A DNA stretch of 24,667 bases from positions 1 through 24,667 of the forward strand of contig JAZNNW010000172.1 in NCBI GenBank assembly GCA_045580485.1, written 5' to 3'. This DNA is from Avoscillospira sp045580485 (GTDB taxonomy: Bacteria; Bacillota; Clostridia; Oscillospirales; Oscillospiraceae). Under the pieces are notes generated by a model. That model was not told where the DNA came from. It did not search any database and worked only from the letters and a program-made list of their open reading frames with translations. Both the position numbers and the translations under genes were made by a program. This document shows, in pieces, positions 7,531 to 15,206 of this stretch. How positions within the stretch are numbered: position 1 is the stretch's first letter; the number at the start of each line of letters is the position of its first letter.

Positions 7531-8637
7531 ATGGTCACCTTTGCTCCCTGCGGCAGCTATGCCAAGGAGGATTGCCAAAAGGCTTTGGCTGAGATTCTGG
7601 ATCTAAGCTGGGTGCAGCCCGGTATGCGCATCGGCATCAAGGCCAACCTTGTCCATGCCGCCAAACCGGAGGAAGCTGCCACCACCCATCCCATGCTTTT
7701 GCAGGTTTTGACGGAAATGCTCAAAGAAAAGGGCGCATCGGTGGTCATCGGCGATTCCCCCGGCGGTCTTTACAATGAGATCGCCCTGTCCAAGGTCTAC
7801 CGCCAGTGCGGTCTGGAGGAGACGGGTGCGGAGCTGAATCACGATTTTTCTGTGACACCCGTGCTGTTTTCCCAAGGGCAGGTTTTGAAGAATTTTACCT
7901 GCACCGCATGGCTCAACCGCTGTGACGCAATCATCAATTTCTCCAAGCTGAAATCCCACGGCATGATGGCCATGACGGCGGCAGTGAAAAACTTTTTCGG
8001 CGCCGTGCCCGGCACCATGAAGCCGGAATATCATTACCGCTATCCCGATCCCTTGGATTTTGCCAACATGCTGGTGGATCTGCAGGAATATTTCCAGCCC
8101 AAGCTCCACATTGTGGATGCGGTGACCTGCATGGAAGGCAATGGGCCCACGGCAGGCACGCCCAGACCCATGGGTCTGGTGCTGGCTTCGGAAAATCCAT
8201 ACGATCTGGATCAGATCTGCGCCAAGCTGCTGGGTCTTCAGCCGGAACAGGTGCTGACCCAAAAGGCGGCGCTTGCCAGAGGACTTGTGACGGATACCAC
8301 ATTCCCGGCAGAGCTGGAGGCTTATATCGCATCGGATTTCAAAATCCCGCCTACCAAGAGCACTTTGTTCAAAAACATTCTGCCGGGCAAGGCAGGAAAT
8401 CTACTCAGCGTTGTTATCGGAAAAGTCCTTGCCCCCAGACCTACCCTGAAGCCGGAGGCCTGTATTTCCTGTGGCAAGTGCCAAAAGATGTGCCCTGCCA
8501 AGGCCATAGAGCTGAAAAAGGGTCTGCCCAGGATCAATCGCAATAAGTGCATCAGCTGCTTCTGTTGTCAGGAGTTCTGCCCCAAGGGGGCATTGGAGGC
8601 CAAACGGCCTGCCATTGCCAAACTGCTGGCAAAGTAA
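7531..8637 (+). CDS. DUF362 domain protein with C-terminal 2x[4Fe-4S] ferredoxin domain
   Basis: A 368-residue cytoplasmic protein. Residues 1 to about 270 form a DUF362 domain (IGIKANLV, VVIGDSPGG, INFSKLKSHGMMAMTAAVKNFFG, MEGNGPTAG). The C-terminus is a ferredoxin-type domain with CISCGKCQKMCP (Cys311, 314, 317, 321) and CISCFCCQEFCP (Cys340, 343, 346, 350, with an additional Cys345). Proteins of this build are widespread in anaerobes, but their electron donor, acceptor and reaction are not established. The ATG at 7531 is served by AAGGAGG, which overlaps the tex stop codon, implying tight coupling. A strong terminator follows the stop directly. Confidence 0.92.
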   Translation: MVTFAPCGSYAKEDCQKALAEILDLSWVQPGMRIGIKANLVHAAKPEEAATTHPMLLQVLTEMLKEKGASVVIGDSPGGLYNEIALSKVYRQCGLEETGAELNHDFSVTPVLFSQGQVLKNFTCTAWLNRCDAIINFSKLKSHGMMAMTAAVKNFFGAVPGTMKPEYHYRYPDPLDFANMLVDLQEYFQPKLHIVDAVTCMEGNGPTAGTPRPMGLVLASENPYDLDQICAKLLGLQPEQVLTQKAALARGLVTDTTFPAELEAYIASDFKIPPTKSTLFKNILPGKAGNLLSVVIGKVLAPRPTLKPEACISCGKCQKMCPAKAIELKKGLPRINRNKCISCFCCQEFCPKGALEAKRPAIAKLLAK

Positions 8638-8641
8638 GGAA

Positions 8642-8669
8642 AACCGCACACCCCAACGGGTGTGCGGTT
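8642..8669. terminator. strong intrinsic terminator between convergent genes
   Basis: AACCGCACACCC (8642-8653) and GGGTGTGCGGTT (8658-8669) form a 12-base-pair GC-rich stem with a CAAC loop. On plus it is followed by CCTTTATT; on minus by the T of the complement of GGAAA. It lies 4 bases after the DUF362 stop and 3 bases beyond the ABC permease stop, so it probably ends both converging transcripts. Confidence 0.85.
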
Positions 8670-8672
8670 CCT

Positions 8673-10058
8673 TTATTCATGTCGGATGGCTTCCAGAGCC
8701 GGGATCTTGACGGCTTTATTAGCAGGATAAAAGCCGGACAAAAGTCCGATGGCAATGGAAATGACCAGACCCGTAACAATCAGCCACAGGGGGATCACGG
8801 AGATTCGGCTGCCCGGTGTGGTCACCGCTTCCCACAATCCGCTGAGAGAGGACAGGGGCATACCCTGGAAAATCCCTTGCAGGTAACTGCCTGCCCCTGC
8901 CGACACCAGGTTCATCACAAAGCCGATGAGCAGGCTGATGAGGACACCTGCCATACCGCCCATAAGACCGATACAGCCGGCCTCCATGAGGAAGATCCTT
9001 CGGATATCCTTCACATAGCAGCCGAGGGCTTTCATGACACCGATCTCCCGTGTTCGCTCGGTAATGGACATGACCATGGTGTTCATGATGCCGATGGCGG
9101 CAACGAACAAAGATATGGCACCTAAGCCGCCAAAGACCATCTGCTGGCGGTTGGTTTCCTCCAACATGGGCTCCCGGATGGACTCCATAGACCAGGTCTC
9201 AAAGCCCATGTTGGTGATCTCATCCTGCACCCCTGCTAAGTTTTCAATATCATCCACCTTGACGATGGCATTGTCATACTTGGTTTCTTCCCGGCTGGGG
9301 GCAAAGCCCTGGGCCTTGGTCATCTCCGCCTGCAAAGCCTGCATATCGGAAATGTCCATGACCATGCCTTCCGTGGTCTCATAGCCCCGGCCGTTGTCCT
9401 CTTTCATGATGCCGACCACCTGCACATCCCGCTGGATGGTCTTGTTCTCATCCACCTGCACGGTCAGCTTCATTTTCATGCCCATGGGGCTGAAATAAGG
9501 CTCCGGGACATTTTCCGTATCCAGATTGCCCTCTTCGTCAAAGACATAGCGGTCGATACGGTTACGCCCTTCGGGACGCTTGGTATCGGTGAAGGTATAG
9601 GCAAAATATTCGCCTACCACCACCTGAATTTCCTTCATGCCGGCAACGGGATAGTCGCCCTCCAAAAGCTCATAGCCGATCTCTTCCATGGCCTTGGTCT
9701 GCAAGCCTTGCGTATAGCCCCACTGCTGTTCATAGCGGTCATTGGTGCCTGCGGAGAGGGTGTAGCTGTAAGGGCAATACTGCTTGGCGGTGGCTGCCAC
9801 CACATGGTCCATGGCTCGCATCTGGTCGATGGCATCATCGTTGAGGGGGGTCTGACCGTAGCCGTAGATCTCGATCATGGACAAATCGCCCATGGATTGG
9901 AGCATGACCTCCATGCTCTCGCCGGAGGCCACACCGATGGAGACCATGATGATAATGGCGGTACAGCCGATCATGACACCCAGAGAGGTCAGAATGGTTC
10001 TGCCCTTCCGCCGCAGGAGATTTTGCCTGCACATGGCAAACAGATCAAGAAAGCCCAT
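8673..10058 (-). CDS. MacB/FtsX-type ABC transporter permease
   Basis: A 461-residue permease with one N-terminal membrane segment (about 21-45), a large extracytoplasmic MacB_PCD-type domain (about 46-300), and three C-terminal membrane segments (an FtsX domain, with GAISLFVAAIGIMNTMVMS and ERTREIGVMKALG, the conserved coupling motif). These mechanotransmission transporters usually move lipoproteins, peptides or antibiotics, or transmit signals across the envelope; the substrate here is unknown. ATG at 10058 has GGAGG 6 bases upstream. Two earlier in-frame ATGs would swallow that site. The start overlaps the upstream gene by 14 bases. The gene order ATPase, surface protein, permease suggests one complex. 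Confidence 0.93.
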   Translation of the reverse strand: MGFLDLFAMCRQNLLRRKGRTILTSLGVMIGCTAIIIMVSIGVASGESMEVMLQSMGDLSMIEIYGYGQTPLNDDAIDQMRAMDHVVAATAKQYCPYSYTLSAGTNDRYEQQWGYTQGLQTKAMEEIGYELLEGDYPVAGMKEIQVVVGEYFAYTFTDTKRPEGRNRIDRYVFDEEGNLDTENVPEPYFSPMGMKMKLTVQVDENKTIQRDVQVVGIMKEDNGRGYETTEGMVMDISDMQALQAEMTKAQGFAPSREETKYDNAIVKVDDIENLAGVQDEITNMGFETWSMESIREPMLEETNRQQMVFGGLGAISLFVAAIGIMNTMVMSITERTREIGVMKALGCYVKDIRRIFLMEAGCIGLMGGMAGVLISLLIGFVMNLVSAGAGSYLQGIFQGMPLSSLSGLWEAVTTPGSRISVIPLWLIVTGLVISIAIGLLSGFYPANKAVKIPALEAIRHE

Positions 10059-11727
10059 CGGTATCCTCCGTGCCATCGGCAAAGACAAAGGTCTCCACCA
10101 CGCCGGACTTTTTCTTCTTCCGCTTCTTCAAAACCACGATCAGAACCACTGCACCGGCGGCAATGACGCCCAGAACGGTCGGCAAGATCCAGCCGGTTTT
10201 GGGCTGGGGTTCTTCCATCATGATCTCCTCTTCCGGCATGGGTTCGGGGACAAACATCTCATTGACCATGATCTCAAATTCAAATTCCTTCTGCATCACC
10301 TGCATGGCGTCATCCTCATAGGTGACTACTACCTTGCAGGTATCCTCCCCTGCCATTTCCGGGGTGATGATAAAGTCAATGGTGCCGCTGCGTCCGGCCT
10401 CTACATTTCCAATATTCTGCACCTTGCTCATGGCGGGAATGTCACCCTGCAGCTCGGCAGAGACATTATAGACGGTGCTCTTGCCCTTGTTCACATAGCT
10501 GAGGGTCAGGAAGCTTTCCTGATACTGCCAGGCATCCACAAAGGTCATATCCTGAGTCAGCTCAAAGCGGTCCAGCTGATAGACCGGCAGGCTGATGGTC
10601 TGATCCTGCGTGACGGATCTGCGCTCGTCGCCATCGATGTACTCATAGCTGAACTTGACGGACATGACCGCAGGTGCTGTGGGGGCAGCAGGCAAGGCCT
10701 GCAGATTGATGGTCTGGCTCTGGGTGCTTCCGGGGGTCAAAGAGGCAAAATGATAGGAGTTGGAGGCGTTGGTAATGGCCAGAGACTCCCCGGGATCAAT
10801 GGTCATAACGATGTTCTCCACCGTTTTTACAGAAGATGTATTCTTGAACTCCACACTGAGATCAAAGGCCGTACCTGCATAGATCTTCTCCGTGCCGTAG
10901 TCGTAACCGGAGACGATGACATTGGGCACCGAGGCCGTCATGGAAGTGGTCTCCTTGGAAACCACGGCAGACAGAGGCACGGTCTGGGTACTGGAGCCAC
11001 GGGTTATGGTATCGGACTGGGCATAGGCATAGCTGACTTCCACAGAAAGGGGCTGGGAAGTGGAGGTGATCTCCTCCGCCGCCTGCAAAGACACATCAAA
11101 GAAGGACACATCGCCTCTGCGAATTCTGCCCAGAGGGTAGGTCACGCTGTTGTCGGTGATCTGAAGATCGGAGGGCGGAGTCACCACTGCCACCACATCC
11201 TCCAGCTCGTGATCGGTCAGATTGGTGACCCACAGTCTCACCGATTGCTTTTCCCCCTTGGCAATGGCCTTGGGCTGATCCTCTCTGCCCACCTGCAGAA
11301 CCGGAGTGGTCTGGTCCGGTGTGGGCTGGATCTCGGAATCCGGCACACATTCGTGGACCGTCAGGGTCAGAACCTCGCCGTCCACACGCATCATGAAGGT
11401 ATTGCCCTCGCCCATGTAACGGGCGCCGTGGAATTCCACATGGACATAGCCGTTTCCGACAGGACTTGCTTCCACAGCAAATGCGCCATTAAAAGAAGAT
11501 GCTTCGGGCACGATGTTTGGTGTAGTTGCTCCCAATGCCGCATTGTAAAGCCAAACAGAAATACTTACCAAATCATCCCGATATATCTCCCTTTGAGATA
11601 CTTCATATCTGGAAACAATCCAATTATTGATATAGAGGTCGCCCTCGTTGTCTGCCGCCTGCGCCATGACCGGGCACAGCAGCAGAACGACCAACATCAG
11701 CGCCAATGCTCTTTTAATCAGTCTCAT
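10045..11727 (-). CDS. secreted, membrane-anchored CARDB-like beta-domain protein of an ABC cassette
   Basis: A 560-residue protein with a clear signal peptide (MRLIKRALALMLVVLLLCPVMAQA, 1-24), an ectodomain that looks like several Ig-like/CARDB adhesion domains (repeated phrases such as VRLWVTNLTDHELEDV, SVEFKNTSSVKTVENI, LSYVNKGKSTVYNVSAEL), a Pro/Glu-rich linker (PEPMPEEEIMMEEPQP), a C-terminal membrane segment (about 507-528) and a KKRKKKK stop-transfer tail with about 20 cytoplasmic residues. It lies between the ATPase and the permease, overlapping both by 14 bases (ATPase end 11714, permease start 10058), so it is very probably the extracytoplasmic partner of that transporter. ATG at 11727 has a GAGGGA-type site upstream. 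Its ligand is unknown. Confidence 0.88.
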   Translation of the reverse strand: MRLIKRALALMLVVLLLCPVMAQAADNEGDLYINNWIVSRYEVSQREIYRDDLVSISVWLYNAALGATTPNIVPEASSFNGAFAVEASPVGNGYVHVEFHGARYMGEGNTFMMRVDGEVLTLTVHECVPDSEIQPTPDQTTPVLQVGREDQPKAIAKGEKQSVRLWVTNLTDHELEDVVAVVTPPSDLQITDNSVTYPLGRIRRGDVSFFDVSLQAAEEITSTSQPLSVEVSYAYAQSDTITRGSSTQTVPLSAVVSKETTSMTASVPNVIVSGYDYGTEKIYAGTAFDLSVEFKNTSSVKTVENIVMTIDPGESLAITNASNSYHFASLTPGSTQSQTINLQALPAAPTAPAVMSVKFSYEYIDGDERRSVTQDQTISLPVYQLDRFELTQDMTFVDAWQYQESFLTLSYVNKGKSTVYNVSAELQGDIPAMSKVQNIGNVEAGRSGTIDFIITPEMAGEDTCKVVVTYEDDAMQVMQKEFEFEIMVNEMFVPEPMPEEEIMMEEPQPKTGWILPTVLGVIAAGAVVLIVVLKKRKKKKSGVVETFVFADGTEDTDGLS

Positions 11728-12424
11728 CGCTTATCCCTCTTTGCTCATCGGAAATAATTTCGCCGTCTTTTAAGGTCAGGATGCGGTCGGCATAGGCTGC
11801 CATTTCCGCATCGTGGCTGACCATGATAATGGTCTGGTGGAACTTCCGGGCAAATGCCCGGATCATCTCCATGACCTCAATGGTGGTTTTGGAATCCAGA
11901 TTGCCTGTGGGTTCATCGGCATAGACCACGGCGGGCTTGGCAATAAAGGCTCTGGCAATGCCCACCCGCTGCTGCTGACCGCCGGACATCTGAGACGGAT
12001 AGTGGTCTTTTCGGTCTGCCAGCCCCACCAGAGAGAGCATTTCCTCCGCCGCCTTCTGCCGCCGGGCTTTGGGTACCCCCCGGAACATGAGAGGCAGTGC
12101 CACATTCTCCGCCGCCGTCATGGTGGGCAGCAGATTATAGGACTGGAACACAAAGCCCAGATGCTTTTGGCGAAAGACTGCCAGAGCGTTCTCACTGAGC
12201 CGCTCCACCGGTACACTGCCGATGGTCACCGTTCCTGCCGTGGGCTTTTCCAGTCCTGCCAGCTGGTTCAGAAGGGTGGATTTTCCTGAGCCGGAGGTGC
12301 CGAAGATGCAGACGATTTGTCCCTTTTCAATGTCCAGATCGATATGTTTCAGGGCTACCACGGTCTCGTCGCCCATGGGGTATTCTTTTCGCAGACCTCT
12401 GACGGAAATCAAGGGCTTGGACAC
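11714..12424 (-). CDS. ABC transporter ATP-binding protein, LolD/MacB class
   Basis: A 236-residue ATPase complete in all motifs: Walker A GTSGSGKST (42-50), Q-loop FQSYNLLP (93-100), signature MSGGQQQR (146-153), Walker B VVYADE (166-171) with the following PTGNLDS D-loop, and the switch His204 in VSHD. PTGNLDS after Walker B is characteristic of the LolD/MacB/FtsE class, which fits the MacB-type permease two genes on. It starts at GTG 12424 with GGAGG 10 bases upstream. An ATG at 12429 is out of frame. First gene of the three-gene cassette. Confidence 0.95.
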   Translation of the reverse strand: MSKPLISVRGLRKEYPMGDETVVALKHIDLDIEKGQIVCIFGTSGSGKSTLLNQLAGLEKPTAGTVTIGSVPVERLSENALAVFRQKHLGFVFQSYNLLPTMTAAENVALPLMFRGVPKARRQKAAEEMLSLVGLADRKDHYPSQMSGGQQQRVGIARAFIAKPAVVYADEPTGNLDSKTTIEVMEMIRAFARKFHQTIIMVSHDAEMAAYADRILTLKDGEIISDEQRGISDETD

Positions 12425-12456
12425 AACATCTTCACCTCCAATTCAGCTTCAAACCC

Positions 12457-12462
12457 ATTATA
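12457..12462 (-). promoter_or_regulatory. -10 element of the ABC cassette promoter
   Basis: A perfect TATAAT on the minus strand lies about 33 bases before the GTG start of the ATPase gene. No good -35 is seen at 16-18 bases upstream, so the promoter may need an activator or be weak. It diverges from the nadE promoter about 110 bases away. Confidence 0.55.
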
Positions 12463-12570
12463 TACTATCAGACGACAGTTGCATAGGGTTGGTGCCGGAA
12501 GATTTAGAAAAACTTAATATTTTCTCCGCAAAAGAAGTGTGTCCTGCCCCCAAAAATAAGCCCCAAAAGA

Positions 12571-12602
12571 TTGACGCAGGAATTTGGTTATATTATTATA
12601 AT
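12571..12602 (+). promoter_or_regulatory. promoter of nadE
   Basis: TTGACG (12571-12576) is followed, 17 bases on, by TATTAT (12594-12599), which overlaps a perfect TATAAT at 12597-12602 (20-base spacing). Either can serve as the -10. The start of transcription would fall near 12606-12610, giving a leader of about 25 bases. Confidence 0.7.
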
Positions 12603-12633
12603 ATACACGGACTGATACAGGAGGAATTTTCCC

Positions 12634-13377
12634 ATGTTTGATGCTTTGAAAGTGAAAAATGAATGTGTCCAGTGGATTCGGGATTTCTTTGAGGAAAACG
12701 GCAAGGGCTGCAACGCCATTGTGGGTATTTCCGGCGGCAAGGACAGCTCCATCGCCGCCGCTTTATGTGTGGAAGCCCTGGGCAAGGATCGGGTCATCGG
12801 TGTGCTGATGCCTCAGGGTCAGCAGCATGACATCGACAAGGCCTATCTGCTGGTGAACCATCTGGGAATCAAGCACTATGTGGTCAATATTCAGGATGCT
12901 GTGGAAGGGATGCTGAAGAACCTGCCGGCAGATTTAGAGCTGACTGCCCAGAGCAGACAGAACCTGCCGCCCAGAATTCGTATGTCCACCCTCTATGCCG
13001 TTTCCCAGAGCTGCAACGGCAGAGTCTGCAACACCTGCAACCTCTCTGAAGACTGGGTGGGCTATTCCACCCGTTACGGCGATGCCGCCGGTGATTTCTC
13101 CCCCATGTCCAACCTGACGGTCACGGAAGTCAAGGAAATGGGCTATCTGCTGGGTCTGCCACAGGAGCTGGTGGACAAGGTGCCCATTGACGGACTCTGC
13201 GGCAAGACCGATGAAGAAAATCTGGGTTTCACCTATGCAGAGTTGGATGTCTATATCCGCACCGGTGAGATCGCCGATGCAGAAAAGAAAGCCAACATCG
13301 ACCGCCGACACAAGGCCAATCTGTTCAAATTGCAGCTGATGCCTGCCTTCCACGCCGGCATTGAGACCAAGGCATAA
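12634..13377 (+). CDS. nadE: ammonia-dependent NAD+ synthetase
   Basis: NadE makes NAD+ from deamido-NAD+ using ATP and ammonia. The 247-residue protein has the ATP-pyrophosphatase P-loop SGGKDS (33-38), the STLYAVSQ helix, the YSTRYGDAAGDFSPMSNLTVTEV substrate-binding segment and the C-terminal RRHKANLFKLQLM motif. There is no glutaminase domain, so free ammonia is the nitrogen donor unless a separate amidase helps. The lid region carries a CNTC pair. ATG at 12634 has AGGAGG 9 bases upstream. The gene is monocistronic, with its own promoter and terminator. Confidence 0.95.
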   Translation: MFDALKVKNECVQWIRDFFEENGKGCNAIVGISGGKDSSIAAALCVEALGKDRVIGVLMPQGQQHDIDKAYLLVNHLGIKHYVVNIQDAVEGMLKNLPADLELTAQSRQNLPPRIRMSTLYAVSQSCNGRVCNTCNLSEDWVGYSTRYGDAAGDFSPMSNLTVTEVKEMGYLLGLPQELVDKVPIDGLCGKTDEENLGFTYAELDVYIRTGEIADAEKKANIDRRHKANLFKLQLMPAFHAGIETKA

Positions 13378-13394
13378 CCGACAGGACAATGCAA

Positions 13395-13424
13395 AACGAC
13401 GAGTTTCAGAAGAAACTCGTCGTT
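13395..13424. terminator. intrinsic terminator after nadE, shared with the converging sortase operon
   Basis: AACGACGAGTTTC (13395-13407) pairs with GAAACTCGTCGTT (13412-13424), 13 base pairs with an AGAA loop. On plus it is followed by TTTT within TTTTTTAT; on minus by TTTTGC. It sits 18 bases after the nadE stop and just past the sortase stop (13427). Confidence 0.88.
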
Positions 13425-13426
13425 TT

Positions 13427-14212
13427 TTATTGGGCTTCTTTCAGAATTCCCATCAAAACATAGCGGGAATCCTTTGCATCGTACAGGCAGGTGGAGAAGG
13501 TGACGAACCGGGCATCTGTCTCTGGTTCGAGCTTCGTTTCAAAGTCAGAAAATCTGGAGGCATATCCCAGAACCATTTGCTGCTCCGCCTCCCCATCCGG
13601 CAGGGTATAGAGCAGGGCATTGGGCTCTGTGGTATAGCCGGCAAAGAGATCCACCCGGTAGTTCTGCTCCGGGGTCAGGAGCCACCAATGGGGATGCTGC
13701 TCATAAAATGCCTGGTCGGCATAGGAGGGCACCATGGCAAACATGGTATCATCCTTCATGTTATGCCCGTAAATAATGGTATTCCATTGAGAAAAATCGG
13801 CGGCGTTGCGGCTGTCCACGAAAATCGTACCGGCTCGGTTATAAGTGCCGTCCAGCAGGCGGCGGAGGTACTGCTCATTGTCCGCACCCTGGGCCACAGG
13901 GTAGTTGATACCGGTGCCTTCGCAGTAGAGCCAGCCCACCACATCGGGATTTTTCGCCAGAAGGGCATCAAAATCCACTTCTATGGGTGCATAGATGGGG
14001 ACTTCTTCCTCGATCTCCACAGGAAGCTCCACCACTTTCACCGCTTCTTCCACCAATGCCTCATTCTGTGCAGAAATCTGTTTCTGCTCTGTCACCTGTC
14101 GGTAAATTTGGTAAATACTAAAGAATAATACCCCTAAAAATAGAAGTATAAGCAAAACATACAGAATCATTCTGCATTTTGCATTCTGCATTCTGCATTT
14201 ATTTCGGTGCAT
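13427..14212 (-). CDS. srtB: class B sortase
   Basis: Sortases cleave a C-terminal sorting motif and join surface proteins to the cell wall. The 261-residue protein has a short basic N-terminus, one membrane anchor (about 15-36), a linker and a sortase B catalytic domain (about 75-261) with His150 in IIYGHNM, Cys242 in TFSTC and Arg250 in DSRYVLMG. The long helix region between His and Cys is typical of class B. I choose ATG at 14212, overlapping the LCP gene by 14 bases, because AAGGA lies 6 bases upstream. In-frame ATGs at 14191 and 14170 lack a Shine-Dalgarno. Residues 5-15 are encoded by a 7-base tandem repeat. Last gene of the envelope operon; the probable substrate is two genes upstream. 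Confidence 0.93.
   Translation of the reverse strand: MHRNKCRMQNAKCRMILYVLLILLFLGVLFFSIYQIYRQVTEQKQISAQNEALVEEAVKVVELPVEIEEEVPIYAPIEVDFDALLAKNPDVVGWLYCEGTGINYPVAQGADNEQYLRRLLDGTYNRAGTIFVDSRNAADFSQWNTIIYGHNMKDDTMFAMVPSYADQAFYEQHPHWWLLTPEQNYRVDLFAGYTTEPNALLYTLPDGEAEQQMVLGYASRFSDFETKLEPETDARFVTFSTCLYDAKDSRYVLMGILKEAQ
14171..14198 (-). repeat. four tandem copies of a 7-base repeat (ATGCAGA) at the sortase start
   Basis: Starting directly after the LCP stop codon (TAA, 14199-14201), the minus strand carries ATGCAGA, ATGCAGA, ATGCAAA, ATGCAGA, then ATGATTC. ATGs therefore occur every 7 bases at 14198, 14191, 14184, 14177 and 14170. Because 7 is not a multiple of 3, gaining or losing a unit shifts the frame from 14212, yet the tract holds ATGs in all three frames. 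Similar GCATTCTGCATT tracts appear in other bacterial genomes as a source of MQNAECR-like peptides (from memory). Confidence 0.9.
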
Positions 14213-15179
14213 AGAACATCCTTAAAATCAGTTCGTCCAAGGCAGCTTCGTCGGCATAGAACTCCATATAGGTCTCGCCCTTGCGGTTTACGCCTTCCGG
14301 TGTCACGATCTCCTTGATGGAATAATCAGCATAGTCCTCCAGAGCCGAGGAGAGAACGGTGGTGGAGCAGTCCGTCACCAAATAGGGGGAGGCATCCTCA
14401 AAGAGCGACACTGCAAATGCCGTCTCGCTCTGGAGCTTGCCTTTCAGGGTCTCCAAAAAGCTGTCCACATACTGCTTCTGCCGGTCCATACGGGAAATAT
14501 TCATCTGGTCGCCTACATCCTTTCGCAGGCGGACATAGGAAATGGCCTGATCGCCCATCAGAACCGTCTCGCCCATGGGGATGGTGGGGTCCACCTCAGA
14601 GAAATCCTCTGTGACCGTCACGGGCACGCCGCCCACAGCGTCATTGAGAATGGCAATGCCATCCATATTCATGGACATATAGTGGTCGATCTCAAAGCCG
14701 TAGAGGAGATTTTCCACGGTTTTTCGTACATTTTCGCAGCTGTCCTTCAGACCGCTGCCATAAGTATGGGCCAGGGCCAGCTGACCGGTGGCGGTACCGA
14801 CCTCTTTGCCGCCGAGACCCAGCACCGGCATCTCCACCATGGTATCCCGGTTGAGGGCCAGAACACTGGCGGTCTCATCCTTCTGATCGAAAATGAGGAT
14901 CATGACCGTATCAGCTTCGCCGTCATTATTATAGGAGTTGCTGTCCTCCACAGGGCCAAAGCGGTCAATACCCATCAGCAGATAGGTATCGATATCCTGC
15001 CGGGGGAAATATTGAACATCATCCCGGACGATGGTCTTGGAGACAGGTGCAGAAACAGTCTGGGCCTGTTTTGAAAATACAGTGGATTCCAGGATGCGGA
15101 ATCCACTGTATACAAAGACGATCACCATAACCAGGATGACTGCGGTCAGCAAATAACCGCCAATACGCCTTCTGCGCAT
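14199..15179 (-). CDS. LytR-CpsA-Psr (LCP) family glycopolymer ligase
   Basis: LCP enzymes transfer lipid-linked anionic glycopolymers (teichoic acids, capsule, secondary wall polymers) onto peptidoglycan. The 326-residue protein has a basic N-terminus (MRRRR), one membrane segment (about 9-30) and an extracytoplasmic LCP domain with DTYLLMGID, ADTVMIL, ALNRDTMV (conserved Arg/Asp pair), NDAVGGVPVTVTEDF and the YVRLRKDVGDQMNISRMDRQ region with the pyrophosphate-binding arginines. ATG at 15179 has GGAG 8 bases upstream. The stop is followed immediately by the 7-base repeat of the sortase start. In this operon it would attach whatever polymer the BY-kinase system controls; no glycosyltransferase gene is nearby to say which. 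Confidence 0.94.
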   Translation of the reverse strand: MRRRRIGGYLLTAVILVMVIVFVYSGFRILESTVFSKQAQTVSAPVSKTIVRDDVQYFPRQDIDTYLLMGIDRFGPVEDSNSYNNDGEADTVMILIFDQKDETASVLALNRDTMVEMPVLGLGGKEVGTATGQLALAHTYGSGLKDSCENVRKTVENLLYGFEIDHYMSMNMDGIAILNDAVGGVPVTVTEDFSEVDPTIPMGETVLMGDQAISYVRLRKDVGDQMNISRMDRQKQYVDSFLETLKGKLQSETAFAVSLFEDASPYLVTDCSTTVLSSALEDYADYSIKEIVTPEGVNRKGETYMEFYADEAALDELILRMFYAPK

Positions 15180-15206
15180 AGTGTCACTCCCTGTTGTTGA
15201 ATTTGA

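Noticed and set aside
9877..11757. 626-codon open frame on plus, antisense to the ABC cassette
   Set aside because: It spans two well-supported overlapping minus-strand genes. No promoter or domain supports it.
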